The notes beneath the pieces are model-generated. The model made no database searches, was not told the origin of the DNA, and saw only the letters and a program-made list of their open reading frames with translations. From contig NZ_LXRG01000192.1 of assembly GCF_001651035.1 (NCBI RefSeq), positions 62,001-126,000 of the forward strand: a DNA stretch of 64,000 bases. The letters run 5' to 3'. This DNA comes from Halomonas sp. ALS9. Lineage in GTDB: Bacteria > Pseudomonadota > Gammaproteobacteria > Pseudomonadales > Halomonadaceae. This document shows positions 26,061 to 35,800 of the stretch, piece by piece. Both the position numbers and the translations under genes were made by a program. Numbering within the stretch: position 1 is the stretch's first letter; each line of letters begins with the position of its first letter.

Positions 26061-27183
26061 CCCCTACTTCGAATTTAGGTTGTGGCCGCCCGGTAATTGA
26101 AACGTCAAACAAGTCGACATTAATCCACTTATTGGCAATAGTCCAAAACCTATTATTGTCGATCCCTACATAATCGCAAAAGCCATTAATGATTCGATCC
26201 GAGCATACACCATCATATTTTTTGACTATTTCGACTCCTTCTTCACGCGATAACTCTCCACCTCGTATTTTTTCGTTGACTAAATCTGTAGCTCTACCGA
26301 AGCCGAACTTATAATATTTCAACATCATATTAATGTTCGTAAACTCCTCATCCAACATTGATGCGTTAGATATATCACCAGTCTCTACCTCATCACCTGG
26401 ACGCAATGTTAGGCCTTGAAGAGCAGCGTATGTAGAGTTTTGCTCGTTACTCCAATCGTCCCAAGCAGCACCTAGGTAGAATATTTTTATTTTTTTTCTT
26501 TTGAATTGTATCTCACCTGGATAAAAGTAGTGCTTTGCCTTGTAAGATTCAGTCACAAAGCTTGTGATCCAGTCATTACCGCCTTCAGTTAGTGTATTTA
26601 ATTTTCGCAGATTATTTCCATCAAACTCATCTACACCTTCAACCGCCGAGTCTCCGACTTGTAGTGCTGGATTTTCGCCCCAAAAGATCATGTTTACGCC
26701 ATGTTCAATGGCAAGCCGAGGTACTGTAGAAAACAGTGACATTTCGGTCGATTTACAAACGTTGCCAAACTTTTCGAATGACTCTAGGGCTAACGAAGCA
26801 GCAGTCTTGGGAGCCGGTGTAACTGCCATCAAGTCAAACCCCATAGAAATCAAATTACTTAGATTCTCTGCGCCAATATCGCTCATTTGTTTAGGAGGAT
26901 AAGCTGCACACACTAGCAATGGACGTAGCCCTAAACGATCTCTCACCCAATGTGCTTGTCTCGTACTATCCTTTCCACCACTTACGCCGACGATACAATC
27001 ATAAGATCCTTTAGATCTTTGTTTCTTTTTTGCTGCTGCGATTAGCTCTTCTAACTGACGTAGCTTTAATGAACTAGACCCATTGCTACTCGTAGTCGCG
27101 TATCTACACGCGATGCATATACCGCCTGAAAATTGAGCATTGGGTCGAAGATCTGTTGTTAGACATGTTTTACAGTATTTCAA
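26044..27183 (-). CDS. pseA: N-acetyl sugar amidotransferase (WbpG/PseA/LegG family)
   Basis: 379 residues. The N-terminal zinc knuckle (Cys4, Cys7, Cys23, Cys26) is followed by the PP-loop DCIVGVSGGKDSTRQ (SGGKDS at 68-73) of N-type ATP pyrophosphatases. Family members adenylate an N-acyl group and replace its oxygen with ammonia to give an amidine, for example the acetamidino group of Pse5Ac7Am. It sits four bases after pseI and directly before hisH and hisF, which supply ammonia. PseA is likely given the neighbours; WbpG acting on another sugar is the alternative. Confidence 0.82.
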   Translation of the reverse strand: MKYCKTCLTTDLRPNAQFSGGICIACRYATTSSNGSSSLKLRQLEELIAAAKKKQRSKGSYDCIVGVSGGKDSTRQAHWVRDRLGLRPLLVCAAYPPKQMSDIGAENLSNLISMGFDLMAVTPAPKTAASLALESFEKFGNVCKSTEMSLFSTVPRLAIEHGVNMIFWGENPALQVGDSAVEGVDEFDGNNLRKLNTLTEGGNDWITSFVTESYKAKHYFYPGEIQFKRKKIKIFYLGAAWDDWSNEQNSTYAALQGLTLRPGDEVETGDISNASMLDEEFTNINMMLKYYKFGFGRATDLVNEKIRGGELSREEGVEIVKKYDGVCSDRIINGFCDYVGIDNNRFWTIANKWINVDLFDVSITGRPQPKFEVGVDSES

Positions 27184-27186
27184 CGT

Positions 27187-28239
27187 TTAAGATTCCAAAC
27201 TTTCCCAGCAGACTGGGGTGTTTTTAAAAATATCTGTTTTCAACTTCTTACCAATTAATTCTTCCATATATTTCGGCTCTATTCCGTACCCAGGCCTAAC
27301 GCTTCTAATATCAGCGTCAGAAATAATTGCACCTGCTTTTAAATCATTAACGAAGTACAAAGAACGCCTGAACTTTACATTTCCGTGCTCACTTGATTTT
27401 CGCCCGTAGTCAACCTCGCCTATTGCCTTCCAGGCCGTTTTACTGTCCCTGCAGAGCGCAGCCAGATCGGCAGGCTCCAGTGAGAAGCTATCGTCAGGGC
27501 CACCGCCGTTCCGATCCAGTGTAAAGTGTTTTTCAATCAGGGACGCTCCCATCACAATGCTAGCAATTGCAGTGGTGTTATCCAGAGTATGGTCCGACAA
27601 ACCAGTGACCAACCCGAAACGCTCAATCATGTCTGCAATCGTTCTCAGGTTGTAGTCTTCTGCGGGAGCAGGATAACCGCTAACACAATGCAGAATGGCC
27701 AGCTGCTTGCAGCCACCTTCTCTTGCTGCCGTAATTGCTTCCTCTATTTCCTCAGCATTGGCCATGCCGGTGGATATGATCATGGGCTTACCGGTAGCAG
27801 CGACATAGCGAATGAGTTGCAAGTCGACCGATTCAAATGAAGCAATTTTATAGGCTGGTGCATTCAGCCCTTCCAGCAGATCCACAGCGGTGGAATCGAA
27901 GGGAGAGCTGAAAATTGGAATACCTATCTTTCTAGAGTGTTCGAAGAGAGGTTTGTGCCAATCCCAAGGAGTATGAGCCCACTCATAAAGCTCGTACAAC
28001 GTTTTGCCATCCCATAGGCCGCCTTTAATCTGAAAATCTGGTAAGTCGGAATCCAGCGTAATGGTATCCGGTGTATACGTCTGAATTTTTAGAGCATCCG
28101 CACCCGCTTTTTTGGCTTCGTCAATAATTCGAAAAGCTGTTTCGATATTGCCATTATGATTGGCTGACATCTCGGCGATGATGTAAGGGGGCTGATCAGA
28201 ACCGATCTTCCTCCCGGCTATCACTACATTATTCATCAT
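27187..28239 (-). CDS. pseI: Pseudaminic acid synthase
   Basis: A 350-residue NeuB-family synthase that condenses phosphoenolpyruvate with 2,4-diacylamido-2,4,6-trideoxy-L-altrose to give pseudaminic acid. Family features: PPYIIAEMSANHNGNIETA, ADALKIQTYTPDTITLDS, SSPFDSTAVDLLE, IISTGMANAEEIEEA, LHCVSGYP and the C-terminal SAF antifreeze-like domain beginning near residue 290 (RRSLYFVNDLKAGAIISDAD). The PYTPDT and GGGPDDSFSLEP patterns favour PseI over NeuB. It overlaps the formyltransferase stop by 11 bases. Confidence 0.92.
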   Translation of the reverse strand: MMNNVVIAGRKIGSDQPPYIIAEMSANHNGNIETAFRIIDEAKKAGADALKIQTYTPDTITLDSDLPDFQIKGGLWDGKTLYELYEWAHTPWDWHKPLFEHSRKIGIPIFSSPFDSTAVDLLEGLNAPAYKIASFESVDLQLIRYVAATGKPMIISTGMANAEEIEEAITAAREGGCKQLAILHCVSGYPAPAEDYNLRTIADMIERFGLVTGLSDHTLDNTTAIASIVMGASLIEKHFTLDRNGGGPDDSFSLEPADLAALCRDSKTAWKAIGEVDYGRKSSEHGNVKFRRSLYFVNDLKAGAIISDADIRSVRPGYGIEPKYMEELIGKKLKTDIFKNTPVCWESLES

Positions 28240-28876
28240 TCAGCTTCTCCAAAACGATCTTGTATTTTTGCCCATGTATCTCACACCAAGCAGGGTAGCG
28301 ATCCGGGTCGCACATCCTTAGCAGATCAAACTGTTCTGAGATTGATTTCTCAGGATTGATTTCACTGTCTTCTGGGCCCCGGCGACGATAATAGCTAGGC
28401 TCTGCAATGCCACTTTGAGGTTTCGGATTAATTTGGCTTAATGGCTCAATGGCTTCTGACATTAACTCAATCTCAGCCTCGAAGAGCGAGTGATTTACTT
28501 CATACCAGAGAGCGGTTTTCTCGATCGGGATGATCCGCTTGCGCCAGATTCGACCGGTATCTACTTGATCTTCGGCTTCCAAGAGGCTTAGGGTAATTTC
28601 TTTGGCACCATGTACTATTTCCCAGACATGGGGACTCCAACCACGGCCTTGTGGTAGATCGCTGGCGTGTAGAACAAGTATGTGGCGGTATCTAGCCCGA
28701 TGCTCCTGCTTGATAATGTCTGAACAGGAAACCAAAAATAGAAAATCCCCACCTCTCAGTTCTGACCGGGAGCGAGCAAGCTCAATCTGATGTACTCCTT
28801 CGTGCTGCTGCACCCAACGCTTCAAGTAAACGTTAACAGGGTGGGCGACGTCGCTGCATAAGATGGTGATCTTCAT
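28229..28876 (-). CDS. Formyltransferase-like protein in the pse operon
   Basis: About 215 residues resembling the N-terminal catalytic half of methionyl-tRNA and sugar N-formyltransferases. LVLHASDLPQGRGWSPHVWE contains the conserved His70 and the LPxGRG loop, and VDTGRIW gives the aspartate (Asp106). The asparagine two residues before the His in classical members is Val here. The ATG at 28876 overlaps the pseG stop (ATGA). It occupies the place where pseH acetyltransferase would be expected, so it probably formylates the 4-amino group of the UDP-sugar, as proposed for PseJ-type enzymes giving 7-N-formyl-pseudaminic acid. Confidence 0.8.
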   Translation of the reverse strand: MKITILCSDVAHPVNVYLKRWVQQHEGVHQIELARSRSELRGGDFLFLVSCSDIIKQEHRARYRHILVLHASDLPQGRGWSPHVWEIVHGAKEITLSLLEAEDQVDTGRIWRKRIIPIEKTALWYEVNHSLFEAEIELMSEAIEPLSQINPKPQSGIAEPSYYRRRGPEDSEINPEKSISEQFDLLRMCDPDRYPAWCEIHGQKYKIVLEKLNDE

Positions 28877-29976
28877 ACGTTGTCCCCAGGGCACAGAGTG
28901 CTTACTACGCGTAGACATCCTTTTCCATCGCAGACTTTCTCAGCATTATCCGACATATGCATCAGTATTGAATGCTGAGCATTCAGTTTTTGGATTACAC
29001 TTCTAACCCGTCCGTCAACGCCACTGATAGATGACTTTTCAGCACAGCCCGCTTTCTCAAGCGCAGCTGCAATCAACCTTTGGTTGTTTGCCAGTACAAC
29101 CACTATTGACGGCAAGCCCAGGCAACATCGCTCCCAAGAGGTGCTACCAGCCCCGCCAATTGAAAAATCAGCGGCACACATCCGCGCGGCGATATCATTG
29201 ACACTTACACTCACCGTTGACTGAAAAGGAAGCTCCAAAGCCTGTTTTTTTACATATTCAAGATGAGGAGCAGACCTGCCCATCACAATGTCCAACTCGG
29301 TCTCTGTTGGAAGAGTGCTGTTTGAAAGGACTTCTAGCACCTCGCCCGTAACATTGGTGCGGTCAACGCCGCCCAAAGAGATCAGGATTCGCTTGAACTC
29401 CGGTGCGCGCCTGCGTTCAAGGCTGGTCGGCCTCAGCTCTGCAAATTCTGGACGAAGTAGCGCAAACTGCGGACCGATCAGTTTGGTACAGGTCGAAGGG
29501 ATCAGCGCTTCGTAATCTGCAGATTCGCGCCCCAGATTTTGATCCAATAACACCGCACACTCATGCTCCCGGTCAGCCAAGTCATCAATCACCATAATCT
29601 GGCCAACGGCTTCGGCCAGTTGGCACTCCCATTGGCTGTCGAGTGCGTAATGGTCGACAATCAGCCAATCAATGTTGTTCCGGGCGAGCACTTCAAGCGT
29701 TTGCTTGGCATCGGTTTCCCATGGAACGCCTAGCCAACCGGAATGTGCAAGCGTTGGTTCATCTTTTGCTAACGTTTCTAATTGGGCTGGCGACTGCAGC
29801 AGATGAAGATCAAAACCCTTTTCAGTAATCAAACCTGCCAGATGGCCTTCATGGTTTCTACAAATAAACAGGCACTGATGGCCCTGCCGACGCAGCTCTT
29901 CAGCCAGAGTTAGGCAACGCATCACATGGCCGGTGCCGATCTGGACAGAGGCATCGGCGCGGAAGGCAACCTTCAT
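28873..29976 (-). CDS. pseG: UDP-2,4-diacylamido-2,4,6-trideoxy-beta-L-altropyranose hydrolase
   Basis: A 367-residue GT-B-like enzyme that removes UDP to release the free altrose derivative for PseI. It begins MKVAFRADASVQIGTGHVMR then CLTLAEELR, the glycine-rich loop and catalytic His of PseG. GGVDRTN and IGGAGSTSWERCCLGLPS are the nucleotide-binding motifs in the C-terminal half. It overlaps pseF by four bases. Length is slightly above the common 300-360 range, with extra residues at the C-terminus. Confidence 0.92.
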   Translation of the reverse strand: MKVAFRADASVQIGTGHVMRCLTLAEELRRQGHQCLFICRNHEGHLAGLITEKGFDLHLLQSPAQLETLAKDEPTLAHSGWLGVPWETDAKQTLEVLARNNIDWLIVDHYALDSQWECQLAEAVGQIMVIDDLADREHECAVLLDQNLGRESADYEALIPSTCTKLIGPQFALLRPEFAELRPTSLERRRAPEFKRILISLGGVDRTNVTGEVLEVLSNSTLPTETELDIVMGRSAPHLEYVKKQALELPFQSTVSVSVNDIAARMCAADFSIGGAGSTSWERCCLGLPSIVVVLANNQRLIAAALEKAGCAEKSSISGVDGRVRSVIQKLNAQHSILMHMSDNAEKVCDGKGCLRVVSTLCPGDNV

Positions 29977-30677
29977 TGAGTCTCCGTTTCTGCCCGCATT
30001 GCTTTAAAGAGCCACTCAGCACGGGTCCAGTCTTCAGAGGTATCGATATCCTGTACGCGGTGGCGTGGTAGTTTTACCGGCAACGAGTCTTCGCCAAAGA
30101 TCGGTTTTTCTTCCAACCAGGCGTCAGCTGTGCCCCAGTAAAACTGACCCGCATCGTGCCAGGCTTCTTCCAGGTCTTGGGATCGCGTCTGGGAATGCTC
30201 TGGGTTAAACATAGCAACCCGGCCATTCTCAGTGATCCGGATAGCCCGCTGAATCGGAAAAGCGTAGCTGGTTACCGAAAACACAAAGCTAGCACCGCTT
30301 TGATGAATTAATTCCCACCCACGCAGGAGATCTTTTGAGGTGACGAAAGGCGCTGTTGCGTAGACGCAACAGGCATAGTCAACCTTCACTTCATGATTAG
30401 TGAGCCATTGAACTGCATGTCGAATCACCGGAAGTGTACCCGTATAGTCATCAGCCAGATCGCTTGGGCGAAGAAATGGAGCTTCTGCACCCCATTGTTC
30501 GGCTACATCGGCGATATCATGATCGTCTGTGGACACGATGATTTTGTCGAAACAACCGCTGGCTTTTGCGGCTTCAATTGACCAGGCAATCATCGGTTTG
30601 CCACAGAATTTTGTAACATTTTTGCGAGGGATACGTTTGCTGCCACCACGAGCGGGGATGATCGCAACTCGGCTCAT
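29973..30677 (-). CDS. pseF: Pseudaminic acid cytidylyltransferase
   Basis: A 234-residue CMP-sugar synthetase. RVAIIPARGGSKRIPRKNVT is the CTP-binding signature, and AEAPFLRPSDLADD, CCVYATAPFVTSKDL and AWHDAGQFYWGTADAW are typical PseF segments. It activates pseudaminic acid as CMP-Pse for glycosyltransfer. It overlaps both neighbours by four bases, placing it firmly in the pseC-pseF-pseG translational chain. Confidence 0.94.
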   Translation of the reverse strand: MSRVAIIPARGGSKRIPRKNVTKFCGKPMIAWSIEAAKASGCFDKIIVSTDDHDIADVAEQWGAEAPFLRPSDLADDYTGTLPVIRHAVQWLTNHEVKVDYACCVYATAPFVTSKDLLRGWELIHQSGASFVFSVTSYAFPIQRAIRITENGRVAMFNPEHSQTRSQDLEEAWHDAGQFYWGTADAWLEEKPIFGEDSLPVKLPRHRVQDIDTSEDWTRAEWLFKAMRAETETQ

Positions 30678-31852
30678 AAATAGCTTCCAACTTCCAGAGC
30701 CGTTTTCAGCGCCTGCATCACGTCATCCTGTTGTTCATCCGTTAGCCCCTGGAACATCGGTAAACTGATTGTTTCCCGATAATACTGCATCGCTTTCGGG
30801 AAGGCTTCTGGTTTAAAACCCATTTCTTGGTAATAGGGCTGGGTATGTACAGGGATATAGTGCAGATTCACTCCTATGCCTTGCTCTCTCAAAGACTCAA
30901 ACACTTGTCGGTGAGTTTTGTTGATTGCACCCAGTTGCAGGCGAATCACATATAAGTGCAAGCCGGTATAACTGTCAGGGTGCTGCCAGGGCGTCATTAC
31001 GGGCAGATCTTTTAAGAGTTTATCGTAACGTTTGGCCAGCTCATGACGACGGGATATAAAAGCATCCAGCCGATCCATCTGACTGATGCCCAACGCAGCC
31101 TGCAGCTCGGTCATGCGATAGTTATAACCCAGCTCCACCTGCTGGTAATACCAGGGGCCATCCGGCTCATGCGTCATGAGGTTCTGATCACGGGTAATGC
31201 CGTGGCTGTGCAATAGTCTCATACGGCTAGCCAGTTCGTCATTATTGGTCAGCGCCATGCCTCCTTCAGCGGTGGTGACAATCTTTACCGGGTGGAAACT
31301 GAAGACGGTAATATCACTGTAGCGCCCACTGCCTATAAATTTGCCCTTATACTTGCCACCAATGGCGTGAGAAGCATCTTCAACGATGCGGAAACCAAAG
31401 CGCTGACTCAGATCATAGATCGCTTCCATATCGCAGGGCTGGCCACACAAATGAACGGCCACCAACACTTTCGGTAGGCGGTTATTCTGCTCGGCTTCTT
31501 GCAACTTGGCTTCGAGAGCCTTCGGACATAGGTTGTAGGTTTTCGGGTCTATATCCACGAAATCGACCCGGGCACCGCAATACAATCCACAATTGGCAGA
31601 AGCCACGAAGGTAATGGGCGTCGTCCATAACCAATCACCCGATCCCAATCCCAGCGCTTTGCAGGCAATGTGTAAGGCTGAAGTCGCGCTGTTTACAGCA
31701 AGCGCGTGTTTGGCACCCACATGTTCAGCTACTTTCTGCTCAAAAGCAGGTACTTTCGGGCCTTGTGTCAGGAAGTCTGACCTCAATACCTTAACTACAG
31801 CATCAATATCAGATTGAGTGATATCCTGTTTGCCATATGGAATCATGATCAA
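30674..31852 (-). CDS. pseC: UDP-4-amino-4,6-dideoxy-N-acetyl-beta-L-altrosamine transaminase
   Basis: A 392-residue DegT-family PLP aminotransferase. IPYGKQDITQSDIDAVVKVL and RSDFLTQGPKVPAFE at the N-terminus are the PseC hallmark; the PLP lysine is K190 in FSFHPVKIVTTAEGG and the ring-stacking region is IVEDASHAIGG. It uses glutamate to aminate the 4-keto sugar made by PseB. The true start may be the second Met (31846). It overlaps pseB and pseF by four bases each. Confidence 0.94.
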   Translation of the reverse strand: MIMIPYGKQDITQSDIDAVVKVLRSDFLTQGPKVPAFEQKVAEHVGAKHALAVNSATSALHIACKALGLGSGDWLWTTPITFVASANCGLYCGARVDFVDIDPKTYNLCPKALEAKLQEAEQNNRLPKVLVAVHLCGQPCDMEAIYDLSQRFGFRIVEDASHAIGGKYKGKFIGSGRYSDITVFSFHPVKIVTTAEGGMALTNNDELASRMRLLHSHGITRDQNLMTHEPDGPWYYQQVELGYNYRMTELQAALGISQMDRLDAFISRRHELAKRYDKLLKDLPVMTPWQHPDSYTGLHLYVIRLQLGAINKTHRQVFESLREQGIGVNLHYIPVHTQPYYQEMGFKPEAFPKAMQYYRETISLPMFQGLTDEQQDDVMQALKTALEVGSYL

Positions 31853-32847
31853 ATCTTGCCGATTTCGTTATAATGGTGATCAATCCAGCTTTTTAGCTCG
31901 TCGTCGGTCATCCATTCGGTGTTGTTATCGCTTGAGTAAACAAAACCTTCAGGCACTTTTTTGCCATCCTTGATACGTTCTACGGAATTACCCCAGTTAT
32001 TGATACTCGGCAATATCTTGAAGTGCTCCGCGTACTCGTAGGTAAAGTGGGAGTCTTCTGAACCAATCATTTGTTCGTGCAGTTTTTCGCCAGGTCGAAT
32101 GCCGACTATTTCTTGCTTGGCCTCTGGTGCAATAACGCGCGCCAAATCTGTGACCTTCATTGACGGAATTTTCTTTACATAAATCTCGCCACCCACCATG
32201 TCTTCAAAGGCATGCCAAACCAGTTGCACGCCCTGCTCCAGACTAATCATAAAGCGAGTCATGCGTGGATCGGTAATAGGCAGTACACCCTTATCTTTGA
32301 TCGACATAAAGAACGGTATTACGGAACCGCGTGAGCCCATTACGTTGCCATACCGAACTACGGAAAATTTGGTTTCATGACCACCAGCGTAGGAGTTACC
32401 CGCTACAAAAACTTTATCAGACGCTAGTTTGGTAGCACCGTACAAATTAATGGGGCTACTGGCTTTATCAGTGGACAACGCAACAACCCCTTTGACCCCT
32501 TTGTCGATACACGCATCGATCACGTTCATGGCACCGTTGATATTTGTTTTGATGCACTCAAAGGGATTGTACTCGGCAGTGGGTACAATTTTGGTTGCGG
32601 CAGCATGTACTACGTAATCGACGCCATCCAATGCTCGATACACACGCTCCCGATCCCGTACATCGCCAATAAAGAATCTTAGACGATCATCGCCTTGAAA
32701 CAACCTGGCCATCTCCCACTGTTTCATCTCGTCACGAGAGAAGATGATGACCCGGCGAGGGTTGTAGCGTTCGAGCAGCATAGGAACAAAGGTGTGGCCA
32801 AAGGAGCCGGTTCCGCCGGTAATCAAAACTGATTTATCGTTAAACAT
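31849..32847 (-). CDS. pseB: UDP-N-acetylglucosamine 4,6-dehydratase (inverting)
   Basis: A 332-residue SDR that converts UDP-GlcNAc to the 4-keto-6-deoxy-L-arabino-hexulose, the first step to pseudaminic acid. It shows VLITGGTGSFGHTFVPMLLE at the N-terminus, VVALSTDKASSPINLYGATK with the T-D-K and Y-x3-K active site, and RPGEKLHEQMI, all PseB features. The ATG at 32847 has AAGG five bases upstream and overlaps the glycosyltransferase gene by eight bases; a longer frame reaching 32886 is unlikely. Confidence 0.95.
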   Translation of the reverse strand: MFNDKSVLITGGTGSFGHTFVPMLLERYNPRRVIIFSRDEMKQWEMARLFQGDDRLRFFIGDVRDRERVYRALDGVDYVVHAAATKIVPTAEYNPFECIKTNINGAMNVIDACIDKGVKGVVALSTDKASSPINLYGATKLASDKVFVAGNSYAGGHETKFSVVRYGNVMGSRGSVIPFFMSIKDKGVLPITDPRMTRFMISLEQGVQLVWHAFEDMVGGEIYVKKIPSMKVTDLARVIAPEAKQEIVGIRPGEKLHEQMIGSEDSHFTYEYAEHFKILPSINNWGNSVERIKDGKKVPEGFVYSSDNNTEWMTDDELKSWIDHHYNEIGKI

Positions 32848-35800
32848 ATGCACCTTTTTCAAATGCGTAGAAAACCATTGAACCACTATCTAGCAAATCT
32901 GTTTTTTTAGCATGGCGTGCAAATATTTTTTTGATTTTTTCACACACAGCCTCATCTTTTACTTCGGGGCCAGTAACGACTACAGACGATGAGATTCTGA
33001 CTACTTCTCGCGCAAGCTTTTCAGGATTGTCAGAAAACCCCGAAAACTCGCTTATAACGGTCATTTTGTAATGCCTATCGGGCGCATCAAATTCAATTCC
33101 ATCAACGTCGACTATGAAGGTATTCTTATCACTATTCGCACTCTTAACAACATTATTACTTCCTTTAAAAAACAGGTTATTTAGCGAAGAAAATTCTAAA
33201 ATATCGCACGGTTTCTCCACTCCCAACTTATTCAACTTAATCAGAAAACTTTTCGACACATTTCTATTTTCAAAATAACTACCATTAGCCGTTGCTTTCG
33301 ACTTACCATAATAATAAGCAGCAACTTTCTTCCTACCCTCTCTTTCGTGAAACACACCTATCCAATTAAGTGAATTACTTAACATAAGCATTTTATCTAG
33401 GGATTTCTTACTAGACCATGTCGATTGCTCATGTAATCGATACGCCGCTGGTTTAATATTAGCTAAATACTTTCCTTTCCCTAACAACCCAAGCCTGCTG
33501 ATTAATAAGTTATCACCGTTGCTTATCCTTCGAGCTTCTGGCCCACGTGGTGAAAAATGATCTTCTTTTCTAATGAATCTAGTTTGCGTTAGCAAAAAAC
33601 AATTATTCAGCAGCAAATCATCCTGAGAAAAATCTCTCTTCTCTATATCTGGGAGTTTGGATCTTCTGACAATATCATTACCACTAAAGACAAACGCATT
33701 ATGATAACAAACTGAGTAATCTGAATTAGACTCCATAAAATCAAACTGTAACTGCAACTGATTTTCATCGACCCAATAATCATCCCCTTCACAGTAAGCT
33801 ATGTATTTACCACGAGCCATTTTCTTCAAATCAACTGCCATGCCCTTCCGTGAAGACCTCAAGTTAACTTCATTAAAAACTGGACGTATTAATTCAGGGT
33901 ACTCACTTGCATACCTACTGATAATTTCCTGGGCATCATCAGTTGATGCATCATCAATTACGATAACTTCAAACGGGAAGTTAGTTTTCTGCGAAACAAA
34001 GCCTTTCAGAGCATCCTCAATATAGGGACCATGATTATAGGTTGGGCACAAAACAGTGACTACTGCTTCACCTTTGACATGCTCGCTCTGCGGGATAGGT
34101 GGGCCTGCAGGAGGTGGTACCTGTGTTTTTGTCGCAGACGCCTTGGGCAAAAGCTCTTGCGCTTCAAGAAACTCCAGCGCCTTATTCTTGCTAATGTCGG
34201 CTAACAGCTCAAAAGCAACATCATGCACTGCAAAGACAGCACTTAGCACAAAAGCGAGTTTCGTTTTATTTTCATCACTCAGAGCCGCCATGCGCTCGTG
34301 GGAAGGAAGAAAAAGCACATCGGCGCTTTCTTGCTCGGTAGCGCAAGGTGCACGGGAGTTCAACTCTTCTGGCAAATGGCTGTAGTGTCGAATATTGTGG
34401 AAGCGATAAAAGCGGAAACCATTTCGGCTGGCCCAGTGCTGTAGTTCAGCAAAGCTAGGCTGTTTTTCATGGGTAAGTTGGAAAGGCACTCGCACCTGAA
34501 TCAGCAGTGTGTGAGTCAGTGCCTTTTTTCCATTTTCCAGAACTGCCATAGCGTCGCTTAGCTCATCTAGAATTAGCCAATCGAGATTTCCTAAACCTTC
34601 AATGCTATCTATGGCTATCGAGCTAATCGGCAATTCAGCTAAAGGCTTGGCGCCCAATTGGTGGCGCTTGGGTAGTTTTTCTGCCGGTAGCGGAGAAAGA
34701 GTACTGGACATTTCGGGGGCTACACAGGCATGAAGCGTGGCCGCTTTTCCATCGCCTAGCAGGGCGTGCTGGAATAACTGAATATACTCACTGCCATCAT
34801 ATTGCTTGGCGTCTTTTACTTCACTGGCGGGGTCAAAAGCGACAATACCGAATGCTTTCGTAGCTACCATCTGTTCGGCAAGGCCACTTTTAATTAAGCT
34901 GGCACGATTGTCAAGCACCATCACTTTGCCTTTGAACTGCCAAGTAAAGTCATTCGCCAAGCAGAGATGTTGCGACTGCGAATCTTCACCGGGTTTGGCG
35001 TTCGTTCCAGCGCCAACCAACTGTTGAAATGAGTTATCGACTTTGAACGTTGGCTTGGTTGCTCGACTGGCTAACCGTTGACGGTGGCGTTTCTTCTGAA
35101 TAATAGCGAAATCTTTGTTGCCAGCACGTAGCCCTACTAGAGGCGTTAAAGCACTAATCAGCTTATCAGTAGCGCGGTCAAGGTGGTGCTTCTCTTTGCC
35201 TACCTGCCTGGCACGATCGACATAGTCCTGATAAAGGTCTTCGTCATCGAAAAAGCTGATGACTGCATCCGTTAAAGGTTGTAGCTCCTCGTCACTGAGA
35301 AGATGTTGGTAGGGTTCTTCATAACAAGCATCCGGAAAATCAAAGGCAATACCCGCGTCGCCGATCATTTCGGGCATACCACCGCGGTTGGTAATTAGCG
35401 CAGGAATACCGTTCAGCATAGCTTCAGCCAGCATACGCCCAGAGCTTTCCCACCATAGACTAGGCGCCACCACCACGCGAGCACGGCTGTAAGGGCCTCG
35501 CATATCGCTGGTATTAGGGGTCACTACAACATTACTTAATGAGTTACGCTGCTCGCCCATTCGGCGTGTAGTCTCCCGCAGTACAGCTGGCCAGTCGGCC
35601 CGGGCTTCTACCACTTCAAGCTCAATATCAGGTCTTTCTCGCTCCAGCTTTTCTGCCAGTTGCACAACCACGCTGGCACCCTTTTGCCAACTGGGGTTAA
35701 CAAACAGCAGTCGATTTCGCTCATGGTGTTCGGCGATAAAATTCTCAGGGGCGATGAACTTGCCCACAGGTTTGGCTGCATAGCCCACTGTTTTACGGTA

